64,000 nt of DNA from Oehlia diaphana (GCA_003833135.1 QZLH01000052.1:81522-145521); one strand, 5' to 3'; positions 14,356-26,239 are shown, counted from the stretch's first letter. Notes: generated from the sequence alone by a model not told the origin. Numbers and translations: made by a program.

Positions 14356-16590
14356 ATGGACGAAGCATTTCAAAGAATGTTCCTTCAAATGATGTTTAAT
14401 CAACAACCTCCTAGAAGAAGCAGGCAAGAGATAATTTCTAAACACAAAAAAGCTTTAAAAGATGTGATTGAAACAAGAAACAATAGCTTTACCTTTCAAA
14501 CAACTCAAGGTGGACCCGCTATCAGAGGAGGGACTAGACATTCTAAAAACATCCCACTTAAACCAAGGAATCGAATCTCGATTAATGACATGCAAATTGA
14601 TAATGTGCATACTGGTCGTTTCTTATTGTGTCGCGTAATTGAAAAATGTTACAAACTTACAGCCCTTTCAACTATTGTTGAAGATCCTGAAGGTGATGTT
14701 GAACGTCTTTCTTTGTATAACTGGGTCCCACAATCTGCAGGACTTATTTCTGTTGATCAAGCTTCCAGATATTTGACGGTTGGAACTATTTTAATTGTGA
14801 AGAATCCTTTTTATAAAACCGCTGCGGATATTTTGCCTATGATTCGGTCAGACGATCCTTCAGAAATTATAATGGTTAACCATAATAGTGAGTTGCTTAA
14901 AGATATCAGATGGACCACTGATCAAATACAAGAATTACTAGTTGAACCAGAAGAACAAAAAATATTTAAATCTGAAGATTTTCAACGTCGTGGAAATGAA
15001 AATTTTAAGGAAAGAAATTATAAGCTTGCAATTGATGAGTATTCACGTGGAATCGATTTGGAACCTAATAATGTTATCTTGCTCACAAATAGAGCTCAAT
15101 CATATTTAAGATTGTGCCTATTTGCAAAGGCTCTCGATGATTCAGTACTTGCCTTAGAACATAATTCGGATCATCAAAAAGCAAAATTTTGTAAGGGCAA
15201 AGCGCTTTGTGGTCTTAAAAGATATCAAGAAGCGATTTTAATTTTCCAAGAATTGTTGAAAACGGACGATGCCCTAAATAAAAATTCATTCGAGGAAGCT
15301 ATAAAACGTGCTCGAATGTTGGAGTTTGAGAGTAAGGGTATTTATGATTACATCAGCATCATCGAAGAGTTTAAGAAAAATGTCCAAGTACAAAGTGACG
15401 GAAAGTGGATTTGCCCAAATGGACCGAGATTAGACCACGCGGATTATATTTCAGACAAAATTGAAATTCGTCCGATCAAAAATAAAGGCAGAGGATGGGT
15501 TGCGAAACAAGATATTCCGTCTCATTCTCTATTAATGGTCAGCAAAGCATTTCACGTCGTGTATGAAAATGAGGTTCCACCAGGACTTAGTTTTAATTGG
15601 GTTAAGAGAAGTATTAATACACCGGCCCAATCAGAGTTAATCACATTTATAACTCAAAAAATTACGGCAGATCCAAATCTTGGACGAGAACTTTATAAAC
15701 TTTACGCTGGTTCCAATTATCGATCTGAAAATGAACTTGAAGATCAAGAAGCCCTATCCGTGAATGTAGATAGGATTGAAAATATAGTAAAATATAATGC
15801 TTTTAATCCTGATGATTTATGGGGTTTATCGAAAAATCCAGAAAGTAGTAAAGGGGCTGGCCTTTGGATTTTACCATCATATTTTAATCACACGTGCCTC
15901 GATTTCAATACTGATAGAATTTTTTGGGGAGATTTAATGTTCGTTCGAACTATCTGTCCAATTAAAAAAGGTGAGGAATTAACATTTAGCTACGTTGACC
16001 CGATGTTAGCCGGTGAAGAAAGATTGAGGTCACTTAAATCATTCGGCATCACTTGCCAATGCCGCCTTTGTAAGATTGATCGAGCCGAATCACCACAAAT
16101 CACTCAGAAATGGAAACAACTTGATGAGAAATTCAATCAAACTATAAAGCCCAGAGCATCAAAAATGTTGAAAGGTTCCAAAGCTGATCCCTCTCTCATT
16201 CATGAATTGGAAAAATTAGTTTCCGATCTTAACGAACTTCGATACAACAACCCATCCCTTAATTTTCGTTTATTCAGTCCAAAATCAGTACTTGCTTTTG
16301 TCTATGGGAAAAATGGTGACTCACGGAAGTCCCTTAACATTATGCATGAATTATATGACCTTGTAAGACCGTATAATTTGTTGCATTATTCAAATAAATG
16401 TGCTTTTCAGATGGCGCATCGACACGCTGAATTGGGGCAAACTAAAAAAGCACAAAAGTGGTATAACAGCGCATTGAGACAGTTAGTTGAGCCGGTTAGG
16501 GGTAAATATAAGGAGGATGAAACTAATTGGAAAGAAGAGGCATTGCGTATTGCTAAAATATTGGAACCTGAACTTATTATATTTATTTAG
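14356..16590 (+). CDS. TPR-SET domain protein (SMYD-like lysine methyltransferase), 744 aa
   Basis: Single exon. The first ATG in frame is at 14356; an upstream TTG is not a credible fungal start. After about 200 residues of unassigned N-terminal sequence come tetratricopeptide repeats (about 205-310, with RRGNENFKERNYKLAIDEYS and TNRAQSYLRL). A split SET domain follows: NKGRGWVAKQDIP near 375-390, the cofactor/active-site motif YFNHTC near 509-514, and GEELTFSYVDP near 539-549. The cysteine cluster CQCRLC (567-572) is a post-SET zinc site. The C-terminal part is helical and TPR-like, as in SMYD proteins. No MYND zinc finger is visible. It probably methylates a protein lysine; the substrate is unknown. 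Confidence 0.85.
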   Translation: MDEAFQRMFLQMMFNQQPPRRSRQEIISKHKKALKDVIETRNNSFTFQTTQGGPAIRGGTRHSKNIPLKPRNRISINDMQIDNVHTGRFLLCRVIEKCYKLTALSTIVEDPEGDVERLSLYNWVPQSAGLISVDQASRYLTVGTILIVKNPFYKTAADILPMIRSDDPSEIIMVNHNSELLKDIRWTTDQIQELLVEPEEQKIFKSEDFQRRGNENFKERNYKLAIDEYSRGIDLEPNNVILLTNRAQSYLRLCLFAKALDDSVLALEHNSDHQKAKFCKGKALCGLKRYQEAILIFQELLKTDDALNKNSFEEAIKRARMLEFESKGIYDYISIIEEFKKNVQVQSDGKWICPNGPRLDHADYISDKIEIRPIKNKGRGWVAKQDIPSHSLLMVSKAFHVVYENEVPPGLSFNWVKRSINTPAQSELITFITQKITADPNLGRELYKLYAGSNYRSENELEDQEALSVNVDRIENIVKYNAFNPDDLWGLSKNPESSKGAGLWILPSYFNHTCLDFNTDRIFWGDLMFVRTICPIKKGEELTFSYVDPMLAGEERLRSLKSFGITCQCRLCKIDRAESPQITQKWKQLDEKFNQTIKPRASKMLKGSKADPSLIHELEKLVSDLNELRYNNPSLNFRLFSPKSVLAFVYGKNGDSRKSLNIMHELYDLVRPYNLLHYSNKCAFQMAHRHAELGQTKKAQKWYNSALRQLVEPVRGKYKEDETNWKEEALRIAKILEPELIIFI

Positions 16591-18395
16591 TATTTTGACT
16601 AAGTAATATGTACGTTAAATCATATCAGAATAGATAGTTTTATCTTCTCAGTATAGCTTTTCTTTTCTTCAAGCAAACTTAAAAATAAAATCTTACATAT
16701 TTATCAGTGTTATTTACTGTTGATTATGTTCCTAACTAAATAACGAGAAACTGGAAATTTAATAGCATATATATTTATATCTTCGCTCTGTTCGGTGTAA
16801 CTTTTTCGAAGTATTTTACTCAGCCGCTTTATCGTTATGAATAGGTATAGTAGTAATTGCCAAGATTATCATTGTCCTTTTTTTTTCAAGAACTATCATA
16901 TTTATTCATTGATTTAATCTGACATAAATTAATATCGATATTACTTATTCAAGCACCAAGATTGAAATATTATTATTATTTTTTTTTTATAAGTTGGTAC
17001 AATTGTTATTAGTAAAATCCAGAAAAAATCGAGATGTAAGTTATATTAACGATGCGAACCCTGGGAAAGAATGGAGCAGTTCGTTCGGTTCGGAAAAAAT
17101 CAAATAAAAGAAAATAATTAAAGTTTCAAATCTTTGAGCAAAATCAAATTCACATTATGAGAAGGTCTCATATAAATGATGTCCAGGAGTTTAGCTAACA
17201 TACTTAAAATTTAGATTCCTTATACAAAGGTTGATGTGTTATCACAATTTTTTTTTTTCACTCAAAATTTATAATTTTGCACATAATATGACAATAGCCT
17301 AAATGACTAAATATATTTTGGCTTAAGGTAACTTTCTTTTATTAAATTCTTTATTTTTTGTATCGCTCTTTAGCTATAGTACAGTGTCTAGACAGTCGCT
17401 AATAAACTCCTAATACTATCTTTTTTTTTAATATGAAATTGATTTTTATTCAATTATCTTTTGCGTAATTGTTGCGAGTAATTTCATATTAAAAATTTTA
17501 TTATCCAATTATCTAAATAACTTTATCTGCACAATATTCGGATATTTAATTTGAATAATAACGAAATTGAATTCAGCTCAACAAATGTATATTCTGCATC
17601 TATAATTTTTGTTAGATAATCCGTTAACACATTAAATACGTAAATTTGATTTGTTTATCGACTACTTAGTAGAAAGGGATTATTGGCTCTGTACTATATA
17701 TATGGAAGATGTTTTATTTTCAATTTGGATAATTTGGATTTAATAGGAACGTTAAATTAAAACAATTAAGTTGATTAAATTCTGCTTCGATCAATCAATT
17801 TTTGGTAAACCAATGGGGAAAATTGGATCTGCTGTTACGCAAAAAAGGGACAAATTATGTCAGATGCTTTAACCTTCTTATACATACTGCGCTAAATTCC
17901 ATCTCCAATAATATTTCGAATTTGAAAGAACTATTATAACTATTATGACAAGAACATGCAATGTAGTATCTATTGCATATAATAAGAAGATAAGTAAACA
18001 TAAATTCTCGTTTATTAATATCACATTACTAAGAATTGGTTATGTTGTAACATACCGATTCGCAAACAAAGAAAAAATTTTTATCATCTGAATTCTGAAT
18101 TTAAAATTTACTAATTATAATAAAAATGTGTGACAAAAAATCAATTCTTGGTTTTAAATCGTCGATTATTACTCGTGAAATGTTTACATGAATACATGAG
18201 GTAACAAACAATTCGGCCGATCAAATATGGGTTTTTACGCCTTCTAAATGTTCGTACATAGAAATAACGAATAAGAAATAAATATAAAATGATCTGCTGG
18301 CAGTACTATTGTTACCTAATATTTTTCTTTTTTTCTATTAATAAGACTAAGAAAACTCTTCAAAACTTTATCAAAAAAAAAAAACTCATTAAAAT
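16591..18395. other. intergenic, no gene seen
   Basis: AT-rich spacer between the SET gene and the first Sel1 gene. No open frame with recognisable content. A long A-run ends just before the Sel1 start codon. Confidence 0.5.
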
Positions 18396-20519
18396 ATGTC
18401 AAATTCTAAAACAAAAATTATTAAAAATGAAGAAAATTTTTTAAAAGATTTTTCTAAAGATTTTTATCTAAGATTAATTGATATAGAAGATTTAAATACT
18501 TATGAAGTTACTTTGATCGAATTTATAAATAATATCGATGAAAATGTAAAAAAAATTTTGGAATTAATGCAAAATCATAAAGAAAATGAATTTTGGTTTT
18601 CTAGTATTGTTGGATTTTTTTATCAATGTGGTATAGGTTGTATTATTGATAAAAATAAGGCGTTAGAATTTTATTTATTATCCGTTAATAATAAGTTTGA
18701 AAAAGAATTTATAAATCAAAATTTTATAAATATATTAAAAGAAAATAATAATGAATTTGATATTTTGAAAGATATTAACGTTAATATTGGAAAATATTTA
18801 TTATCATTATTCTATTACAAAGATATTATTTTAAATAAAATTGACACAATCAACTTGAGTGAATTTATTGTTGAATATTTAAGATCTGCTAAAAAAGGGG
18901 ATCTAATAGCTCAATATAATTTAGGGAATTGTTATCAATATGGTCATGGAGTAGCGCAAGATTATAAGAAAGCATTTAAATGGTATTCTTATTCAGCTAA
19001 TAATGGACATGCTAAAAGTCAAAATAAATTAGGAGAACTCTATTATCATGGAAGAGGAATATCACAAGATTTTAAGAAATCGTTTGAATGGTATTCTAAA
19101 TCAGCTAATAACGGATGTGCTGAAGGTCAGTATAATTTTTTTTATGAAAATTTGATTCTAAAAATTATGATAAATTATATTTTTAATTAGCTAATAATGA
19201 GTATAACTTTAGGTCAAAATAATTTAGGAAAGTGCTATTGTCATGGAACAGGAATAAAGCAAGATTATAAGAAAGCATTTAAATGGTATTCTAAATCAGC
19301 TAACAATGGATTTGTTGAAGGTCAAACTAATTTGGGAAAGTGTTATTACCATGGAAGGGGAATAATAAAAGATTATAAGAAAGCATTCAAATGGTATTCT
19401 AAATCAGCTAATAAAGGATGTGCTAAAGGTCAATATAATTTAGGTCTTTGTTATGAGAACGGAATTGGAACTGATAAAGATAAAAAGAAGGCATTTGAGT
19501 GGTATTTAAAATCAGCTAATAATGGGTATGCTTTGTGTCAAAATAATTTAGGGAATTGTTACTATTATGGGAAAGGGGTAGCACAAGATTATAAGGAAGC
19601 ATTTAAATGGTATTTAAAATCAGCTAATAATGAAAGTGCTAGAGGCCAAAATAATTTGGGAGATTGCTATTATCATGGAAGAGGAATAGCACAAGATTAT
19701 AAAGAAGCATTTGAATGGTATTTAAAATCTGCAACATCAGGAAATGTAATAGCTAAAAATAATTTAGGAAATTGTTATCAATACGGTCGAGGAGTAGCTC
19801 AAGATTATAATAAAGCATTTGAATGTTATTTTGAATCAGCTAATAATGGAGATGTAGAAGGCCAAAATAATTTAGGGGATTGTTATTATTATGGAAGAGG
19901 AGCAATACGCGATTATAATAAAGCATTTGAATGGTATTTAAAATCTGCAACATCAGGAAACATAGTTGCAAAAGGTAATTTAGGAAATTGTTATCAATAC
20001 GGTCAGGGAACAGCTCAAGATTATAAAAAAGCATTTGAATATTATTTTGAATCAGCTAATAATGGGTATGCCAAAGCTCAATGCAATTTAGGTTTTTGTT
20101 ATGAGAAGGGAATTGGGACAGTTAAAGATAAGAGGAGAGCATTCGAATGGTATAATAAATCAGCTAATAATGGAAGTTCTTTAGGTCAAAATTATTTAGG
20201 AAATTGTTACTATTATGGAAGAGGGATAACTCAAGATTATAATAAGGCGTTTGAATGGTACTCTAAATCAGCTAATAATGGATGTGCAGGGGGACAAAAC
20301 AATTTAGGCAATTGTTATCAGAATGAAATTGGAACATGTAAAGATTATAAGAAAGCTTTTGAATGGTATTCTAGATCAGCTAAAAATGGAAGTCCTAAAG
20401 GTCAATATAATTTAGGTTTTTGTTACGAGAATGGACTTGGAACATGCAAAGATAAAAAGAAAGCACTTAAATGGTATTTGAAATCTGGAACTATAAATAG
20501 TACAATTGAAAAAAAATAG
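18396..20519 (+). CDS. Sel1-repeat protein, two exons, 678 aa, 14 repeats
   Basis: The unspliced frame stops at 19188-19190, but an 87-bp intron (19126-19212, donor GTCAGT, acceptor TTTAG, branch-like CTAAT at 19191-19195) joins exon 18396-19125 to 19213-20519. Splicing restores the exact repeat register (CAEG then QNNLGKCY). Residues 1 to about 165 are the N-terminal domain shared with the other Sel1 genes here (motifs LMQNHKENE, GFFYQ, DKNKALE, SLFYYKDIIL). Then come 14 repeats of about 36 residues with the consensus QNNLGNCYYYGRGIAQDYKK. Sel1 repeats form alpha-solenoids that scaffold protein complexes. In Rhizophagus such proteins are a large expanded family, often linked to kinases, but no kinase domain is present here. 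The intron looks like a degraded repeat. Confidence 0.8.
19126..19212 (+). other. predicted intron derived from a Sel1 repeat
   Basis: The intron begins GTCAGTATAATTT, where coding repeats read GTCAATATAATTTAGG. It ends AGCTAATAATGAGTATAACTTTAG, where coding repeats read AGCTAATAATGGGTATGCTTTAG. So both ends are recognisable Sel1 coding DNA, with a decayed middle containing an in-frame TAG. The exon junction falls at equivalent positions of two neighbouring repeats. Confidence 0.65.
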
Positions 20520-22231
20520 CACGAGACAATTCAAGACATATTACGATAAATCAGACAATAATATTATGCAGTATAAACATTAAATTAAAAAAAGAAATTA
20601 AAATATGTCAATTAGAGAAACGGGTAGCGTATATTCTATTTTAATAAGAAAAGGACGTTTTTGAATATGCCATGTAAGTTTTAATATAATAAGTAATATG
20701 GGAACGTGCAATAATTATATTATTCCGCTAGAATTTGATTTGTTAGTTGTTAGTAAATTTCATATTTATTTAACTTGATAAAGAAAATCGCGCTATTATA
20801 CATCATAATATATCATGTAATAGCCAGTATGTTTTATATTTATAAGCTAAAGAAATTACAAAATTGTGGTTTTTTAGATTAATAATAAATTTATTAGGGT
20901 TGATTTATTTGGTTTACTATTATTGTAAGTGACCTTTTTCTTTATTTCAAGATCCGTTTAAAATGTCTTTTTGAGAATTCAATAAATTAAGAATAAATGA
21001 ACATAAGCTTTCAGTTTTAAATATAAACATAAATATACGCCGTTAAATTAATTAATTTGGAATCATTAGTTTGATTTAATAATTTACTCCAAAGGATTTA
21101 ATTTAAAAGGTGAAATTTGTTTTCATGTTAATTAATTTCTTAAATATAATTGATTAAAATATATTTAAAAACGAAAGAATTATTTACGTTATTACAGTAA
21201 ATTTTATGATTGGATACCTAAAAATCGTCAAAAGATACTTTAGTTAAGTTTATGTTGAGATAAAATCGCACAAAATATTAACATGCTGTATAGTTAGCTT
21301 AGTATAATTAACGGATTTGTTCGTTTCTATAGTAGATATGACTATTAATATTTATGATTCAACATTCCTTGACTAAGGTTCTAATTTTTGCTAATTAAAA
21401 AACGTACATAAGTTTTAGATCACGAGCGTGGAAATCGCCCCTACTTCCATTGATTCTGGCAGGTGAACCCGGGTCCGATTGATCAACATCTGGAATCTTT
21501 TTGATTTGTAATTATTTGTAATAATCATCCGGACCTATGTCATTCAGTGTGTTTGTCATTTGCCCATTTTTCAAATGACATTTTGTCATTTCTCATACTT
21601 TTTTATAGTAAAATCTATGTCATTTAATATTATTTGATGTCATTTCAATATCATTTCAGTGTCATTTGACAACACTGATTATTGTCATATATCATTATAT
21701 CTAATTCTACGTCGGATCCAATGGGAACCTGGGCGAAAATTAGTATAGCCCACGAGCGCTTCGGTTAAGATTCCCTATATAGAAAATCATATCAATTTTA
21801 AATCATTACTCAAGTTGCTTAATCCTGTGTAGATCTTTTAATGCTGTGCTATAAGATCTGCGGTAAAATCACAATAATCAATAATTTTGTTATTATGCAT
21901 AATATGAGAACTAACCAAAATAATACAATGTTCGGAAATGATCTGGTCATTTGATCAGATTTTAAGAATTATAGTATTGACATCGAATCATTTGAATCAT
22001 TTGTCATTTGATAAAATATAATTTGTCATTTGTCGGTTTGAAATATCCGATATGCATATTATGTCGTCGCGCAGTATTGTGTGGATTCACAATTGTAAGA
22101 TGTACGACAAATGGCGTTTTTTTTTGTTTATCCTATTTAGTTTATCTTATTTTGGCTAGCATCGACTTACCGAAGTAATTTTTATAAGGGAGTATTTTTA
22201 AAAAAATTTTTATTTTAAAGATACGACAGCT
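20520..22231. other. intergenic between two Sel1 genes
   Basis: No gene seen. It contains the repeat-rich block listed separately (21420-21775) and scattered GTCATTTG motifs on to about 22035. The last 30 bases before the next Sel1 start are T/A-rich. Confidence 0.5.
21420..21775. repeat. probable MITE with imperfect inverted ends and GTCATTT motif runs
   Basis: The left end (CACGAGCG...ATCGCCCCTACTTCCATTG) is answered at the right by CCAATGGGAACCTGGGCGA...CCCACGAGCG, an imperfect inverted arrangement. An inner pair GGTCCGATTGAT / ATCATCCGGACC is also inverted. The centre (21540-21690) holds at least eight degenerate copies of GTCATTTG/GTCATTTC. No target duplication could be settled by eye. 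Confidence 0.4.
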
Positions 22232-23758
22232 ATGACCGTTACGAATAAATCCAAAAATGAAAAATATGATGAAGATTTCTTAAAAAAGTTTTCAAGAGAT
22301 TTTTGTCGAAAAATTATAGAATTAATTGATACAACTAATTTAAATATATTGGAAAATATTTTAAAAAAATGGATAGATAATATCGATAAGAATACCCAAA
22401 ACATTTTAAAATCAATGCAAAAACATAAAGAAAATGAATTATTATTTTCTAGTATTATTGGATTTTTTTATCAACATGGTATTGGTTGTACTATTGATAA
22501 AAATAAAGCGTTAGAATTATATTTAATAAGTGTTAATAATAATAATAAAATTATTAAAATCAATGAAAATTTTAAAGAATCTTTTATACATTTAAATATA
22601 ATTATTAATGAATTAGAAATATCATCACAAAATATTAATGTTATTATTGGAAAATTTTTATTATCATTATTTTATTATAAAGATATTATTTTGGATGAAA
22701 GAAATTTTAATAATTATTTATCATCTGCTAGAAAAGGTGATTTAGTAGCTCAATATAATTTAGGAAAATATTATTATAGTGGGAAAGAAATAACACAAGA
22801 TTACAATAAAGCATTTTTATGGTTTTCTAAATCTGCTAATGATGGATATGTTAAAAGTCAACTTAGTTTAGGAAAATGTTATTATTTTGGAAGAGGAACA
22901 GAACAAGATTATAAAAAAGCAATTGAATGGTATTCTAAATCTGCTATTAATGAATATGCTAAAGGTCAATATAATTTAGGACTTTGTTATGATAGTGGAA
23001 TTGGAACGGATAAAGATAAAGGGAAAGCATTTGAATGGTATTCTAAATCTGCTAGTAATGGATATGCTAAAGGTCAAAATGAGTTAGGGCGTTGTTATGA
23101 ATATGGTAAAGGAGTGGAAAAAGATTATAATAAAGCATTTGAATGGTATTCTAAATCTGCCAATAACGAATGTGCTAAAGCTCAAAATAATTTAGGTGAT
23201 TGCTATTACTATGGAAAAGGAGTAATGCAAGATTACAAAATGGCATTTGAATGGTTTTCTAAATCTGCTGATAATGGATGTGCTGAAGGTCAAGATTCTT
23301 TAGGATATTGCTATAAACATAGTAAAGGGGTGGAAAAAAATTATGAAAAAGCATTTATATGGCATTCTAAATCAGCTAGAAATGGGTATGGCAAGGGTCA
23401 AAATAATTTAGGAGATTGTTATTATTATGGGAGAGGAATAAAACAAGATTATGAGAAAGCACTTAAATGGTATTCTAAGTCAGCTGATAATGGATATGCT
23501 AAAGGTCAAAATAATCTAGGATATTGTTATAAACATGGTAAAGGAGTAACGAAGGATTATAGTAAAGCATTCGAATGGTATTATAAATCAGCTATTAATG
23601 AATGTGCTAAAGGTCAATATCATTTAGGTTATTGTTATCATTATGGTATAGGAACTAGCATAAATATTGAAGAAGCAATTATTTGGTATAAAAAAGCTTC
23701 AAAGTGTGGAATAGTACGTGCTAGTGAAGAACTAAAAAAGATTCAATTTATAGAATAA
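22232..23758 (+). CDS. Sel1-repeat protein, single exon, 508 aa, 9 repeats
   Basis: It starts at the first ATG (MTVTNKSKNEK). The N-terminal family domain covers about residues 1-165 (SMQKHKENELLFSSIIGFFY, DKNKALELY, SLFYYKDIILDE). It is followed by nine Sel1 repeats of 36 residues. The last repeat is the family's conserved capping repeat (YHLGYCYHYGIGTSINIEEA), which lacks the usual QDYKKAF and is shared with the genes at 32981, 46161 and 51163. No signal peptide or membrane segment is visible. Likely an intracellular scaffold or adaptor by family; partner unknown. Confidence 0.85.
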   Translation: MTVTNKSKNEKYDEDFLKKFSRDFCRKIIELIDTTNLNILENILKKWIDNIDKNTQNILKSMQKHKENELLFSSIIGFFYQHGIGCTIDKNKALELYLISVNNNNKIIKINENFKESFIHLNIIINELEISSQNINVIIGKFLLSLFYYKDIILDERNFNNYLSSARKGDLVAQYNLGKYYYSGKEITQDYNKAFLWFSKSANDGYVKSQLSLGKCYYFGRGTEQDYKKAIEWYSKSAINEYAKGQYNLGLCYDSGIGTDKDKGKAFEWYSKSASNGYAKGQNELGRCYEYGKGVEKDYNKAFEWYSKSANNECAKAQNNLGDCYYYGKGVMQDYKMAFEWFSKSADNGCAEGQDSLGYCYKHSKGVEKNYEKAFIWHSKSARNGYGKGQNNLGDCYYYGRGIKQDYEKALKWYSKSADNGYAKGQNNLGYCYKHGKGVTKDYSKAFEWYYKSAINECAKGQYHLGYCYHYGIGTSINIEEAIIWYKKASKCGIVRASEELKKIQFIE

Positions 23759-24785
23759 TATGTGCATATTAATTAAAACTAGTATATAAACATTAGATAA
23801 ATAGATTGATTTATATTAATTATAAATAATAAACAATATATTATATCATTTTTAAGAGATAATCATAATTAAACATTGAAATTATTATTTCATAATTACA
23901 GAATTATAGTATATTAGACTAATAAATTATAACCAAATTTATATCAGTAGGTAACAGAAAGTAATAAGAAAATAATATATTACATATCGAGTTATTCGAG
24001 TATTTATGATATTCTTTTTTATATAGACGAACTATAGTTAATTGATACTTATACATTTATATAATAAAATAATTGGTTTATTTCAATCTAAATGTAACAA
24101 TTTTTATATTTCATTACCGGGTATTTTGCAAATTTTGGGGGTTGATTGATGCTCGTCTGAATGAGTTGTTTAAAGGACAAATTTATCCTGAACCGGGGTC
24201 CAGGTTCTTTATCCTAGAACCCCCTTATATAAATAAGTTTTTTCTCGTCACTGACGTCACGTGATTATACGGATAACCCAATCCCAGTCTATTTTAATTA
24301 TTTTCACACTAGATGTTAATTGGTGAACCACATATAAGTATTCTAACTAGTAGTGTCTAACTACTACTTATAGCAATTTTGTAACAGTAATCATACGATT
24401 ATTTACAATTATTCCTTTTCAGCTGATCAAAAAAGCACGTTGCCAGTTATGCAATTCACAATAATATAAACTACAGTACTTGGTTAACATACTTTGGGTT
24501 TCCTTTAACCATCTTACTGTGTAAAAGAAAAAAAATAATTAAGATTTTTCCAACCTAAAGCTTTAAATTTATACAAGAAACAGAAGAAAAAGATGAAAAT
24601 TTTTTTGTTTTGAATTCCGTCCTTACTCTAAATTATTATCAATTATTTTTTTCAGTCAAGACAATGTTTTCCTTCAAGTTAATTTATAATAAAAAATTAA
24701 TTATCTGTTACTAAAAGAAACGATTATTTAATCCAATTTTTTTTTTTTCAATACCATTTTTTTTCTCTTATTAGAATATCCAAAG
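23759..24785. other. intergenic, no gene seen
   Basis: AT-rich spacer. A GC-richer island at about 24110-24250 with a CCGGGG/CCCCC pairing and a CACGTGAT motif may be a small repeat, but I could not find its ends. Confidence 0.4.
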
Positions 24786-24976
24786 AATCTTAAAGAAAGT
24801 CAAATGAACGTGATTAACGTGAAGAAATTGCTAGGAGAAAAAGAAAGTCAGTGTGTCAAAGATGAACATGATTAACGTGAAAGAAATTGCCAGGAGAAAA
24901 AAAGTCTGTACCAAAAAGAAGTTACTGGGAGAAAAGAAAAATGTGTCAAAAAAGAAGTTGCCAGGAGAAGAGCATA
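24786..24976 (+). repeat. degenerate tandem repeat (GTGTCAAA...GCCAGGAGAAAA unit)
   Basis: About five degenerate units built from GTGTCAAAGATGAACRTG, ATTAACGTGAAAGAAATTG and CCAGGAGAAAAAAA. The same repeat recurs in the same orientation at about 30515-30705. Translations give Lys-rich nonsense such as KEVAGRK, so I do not call a gene. Confidence 0.6.
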
Positions 24977-25378
24977 AGGTAAGTAAAATTATTCATTTCT
25001 CATAGCTGGGCGGGTCATGTAAATGTTACAAAAAAGATAAAAAATTTATTTTATTTAGTCATGTGATTTTAGTTTTGACCAATCATAATCATAAAAAAAT
25101 AATTTTTTTTTCCATCCAGGCAAAAAATTTATTAAATCAACCATTCATTATCTAGAAATCGGCTAAATTTTTTTTGAAAATAAATTTTTTTTCTGGGCGG
25201 CCAGGTCAAATTTAGCAATTTTTTTCATAAGAAACGAATAATATTATTTCTTTAGCCTAAATGGAGCTTCTGGCCCGATTTGTTATTATGATCCCATCTG
25301 AGTCTATGTTATAGTAATATATTTATTTCACAACTTTAGTGTATAATGCGAACTAATAATTTTTTCATAACTTAATTC

Positions 25379-25571
25379 GTTTATTGCTATCAAAATGAAA
25401 GCATACCCTGTGTATTGCTGAGACTCAGCAACACACATGTACACCTTGATTTGCTTTTGTATTATGATAACATATATGCCTACATATCACATGGTTACTC
25501 CCCGCCTTTGTTTATTGCTATCAAAAATGAAAGCATACCTTGTGTGTTGCTGAGGCTCAGCAACGCACATG
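25379..25571. repeat. direct duplication with inner palindrome
   Basis: Two copies of a ~62-bp sequence begin at 25379 and 25508 (TTTATTGCTATCAAAATGAAAGCATACC). Each contains the palindrome TTGCTGAGNCTCAGCAA. Intervening sequence is about 65 bp. Noncoding. Confidence 0.6.
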
Positions 25572-25699
25572 TCTACTATTCATCTGCTTTCATATTATAA
25601 TATCGCTTTTATACCCACTCACACCAGTCCACATATGCCTGCCTAAATTACTCTATCTACTTATACTCATCCACACATATCTGCCTATGTTAGATTTTG

Positions 25700-25965
25700 A
25701 ACTGAAATCTAACCAAAAAATCTAACCAAAAATTTATCAGCTGGGATGAATGATTATAAAAAAATGTGGAAAAATCTAACTCAAAAAAATCTAACCAAAA
25801 AAACTAACTGAAAAACTTACACAATCTAACCAAAAAAATCTAACCAATAAATATGTGTATTATAACGTTTTTTATGATTGAAATATTGATCTACTAAGGA
25901 TGTGTCATTTTTTTTTTGACTAAACGGACAATCTAACACAATCTAACCAAAAAAAATAACCAAAA
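25700..25965. repeat. short-unit repeat tract (AATCTAACCAAAA)
   Basis: At least ten irregular copies of AATCTAACCAAAA or close variants, interrupted by unrelated short sequences. Confidence 0.6.
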
Positions 25966-26239
25966 TATAGGTATTATTTCTTTCATAGTATACTCTATTC
26001 AGAGCGTCCACAAGTTTTGCCTTATCACGTAATTTCTGGTAATGCTTCGAGACATAATAGCCTCGAATATGATCCTGGCAACGGCCAGAAATAGATGTAA
26101 TAAGTTTGCCACAATCAGTACAAGGGTATCTTCTCCTTTTGTTAAAATGGATGTGGCAGCCTTCAGGGCGTATACTGTATACATGGTTTGCCACATACCT
26201 TACCAGAAATGAAAATATACAGGCAGGAATATTCTTCAA
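25943..26239 (-). pseudogene. zinc-finger-like open fragment, family unknown
   Basis: A minus-strand open frame of 98 codons contains RRYPCTDCGKLITSISGRCQ followed by DHIRGYYVSKHYQKLRDK, resembling a short Cys/His zinc-binding module. The only possible start in frame is TTG, so it is more likely an exon or relic than a whole gene. It lies just before the polymerase relic, on the opposite strand. I do not recognise the family. Confidence 0.3.

Noticed and set aside
17070..17100. GTTCGTTCGGTTCGG near a possible tRNA T-arm; also GGTTCGATTC near 53075
   Set aside because: No cloverleaf or anticodon arm could be built around either site.
19191..20519. The second half of the first Sel1 locus as an independent gene starting at ATG 19197
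   Set aside because: It would lack the N-terminal domain, and an in-register intron explains both halves as one gene.
21540..22035. GTCATTTG runs as a CRISPR-like array
   Set aside because: Units are degenerate, irregularly spaced and the genome is eukaryotic.
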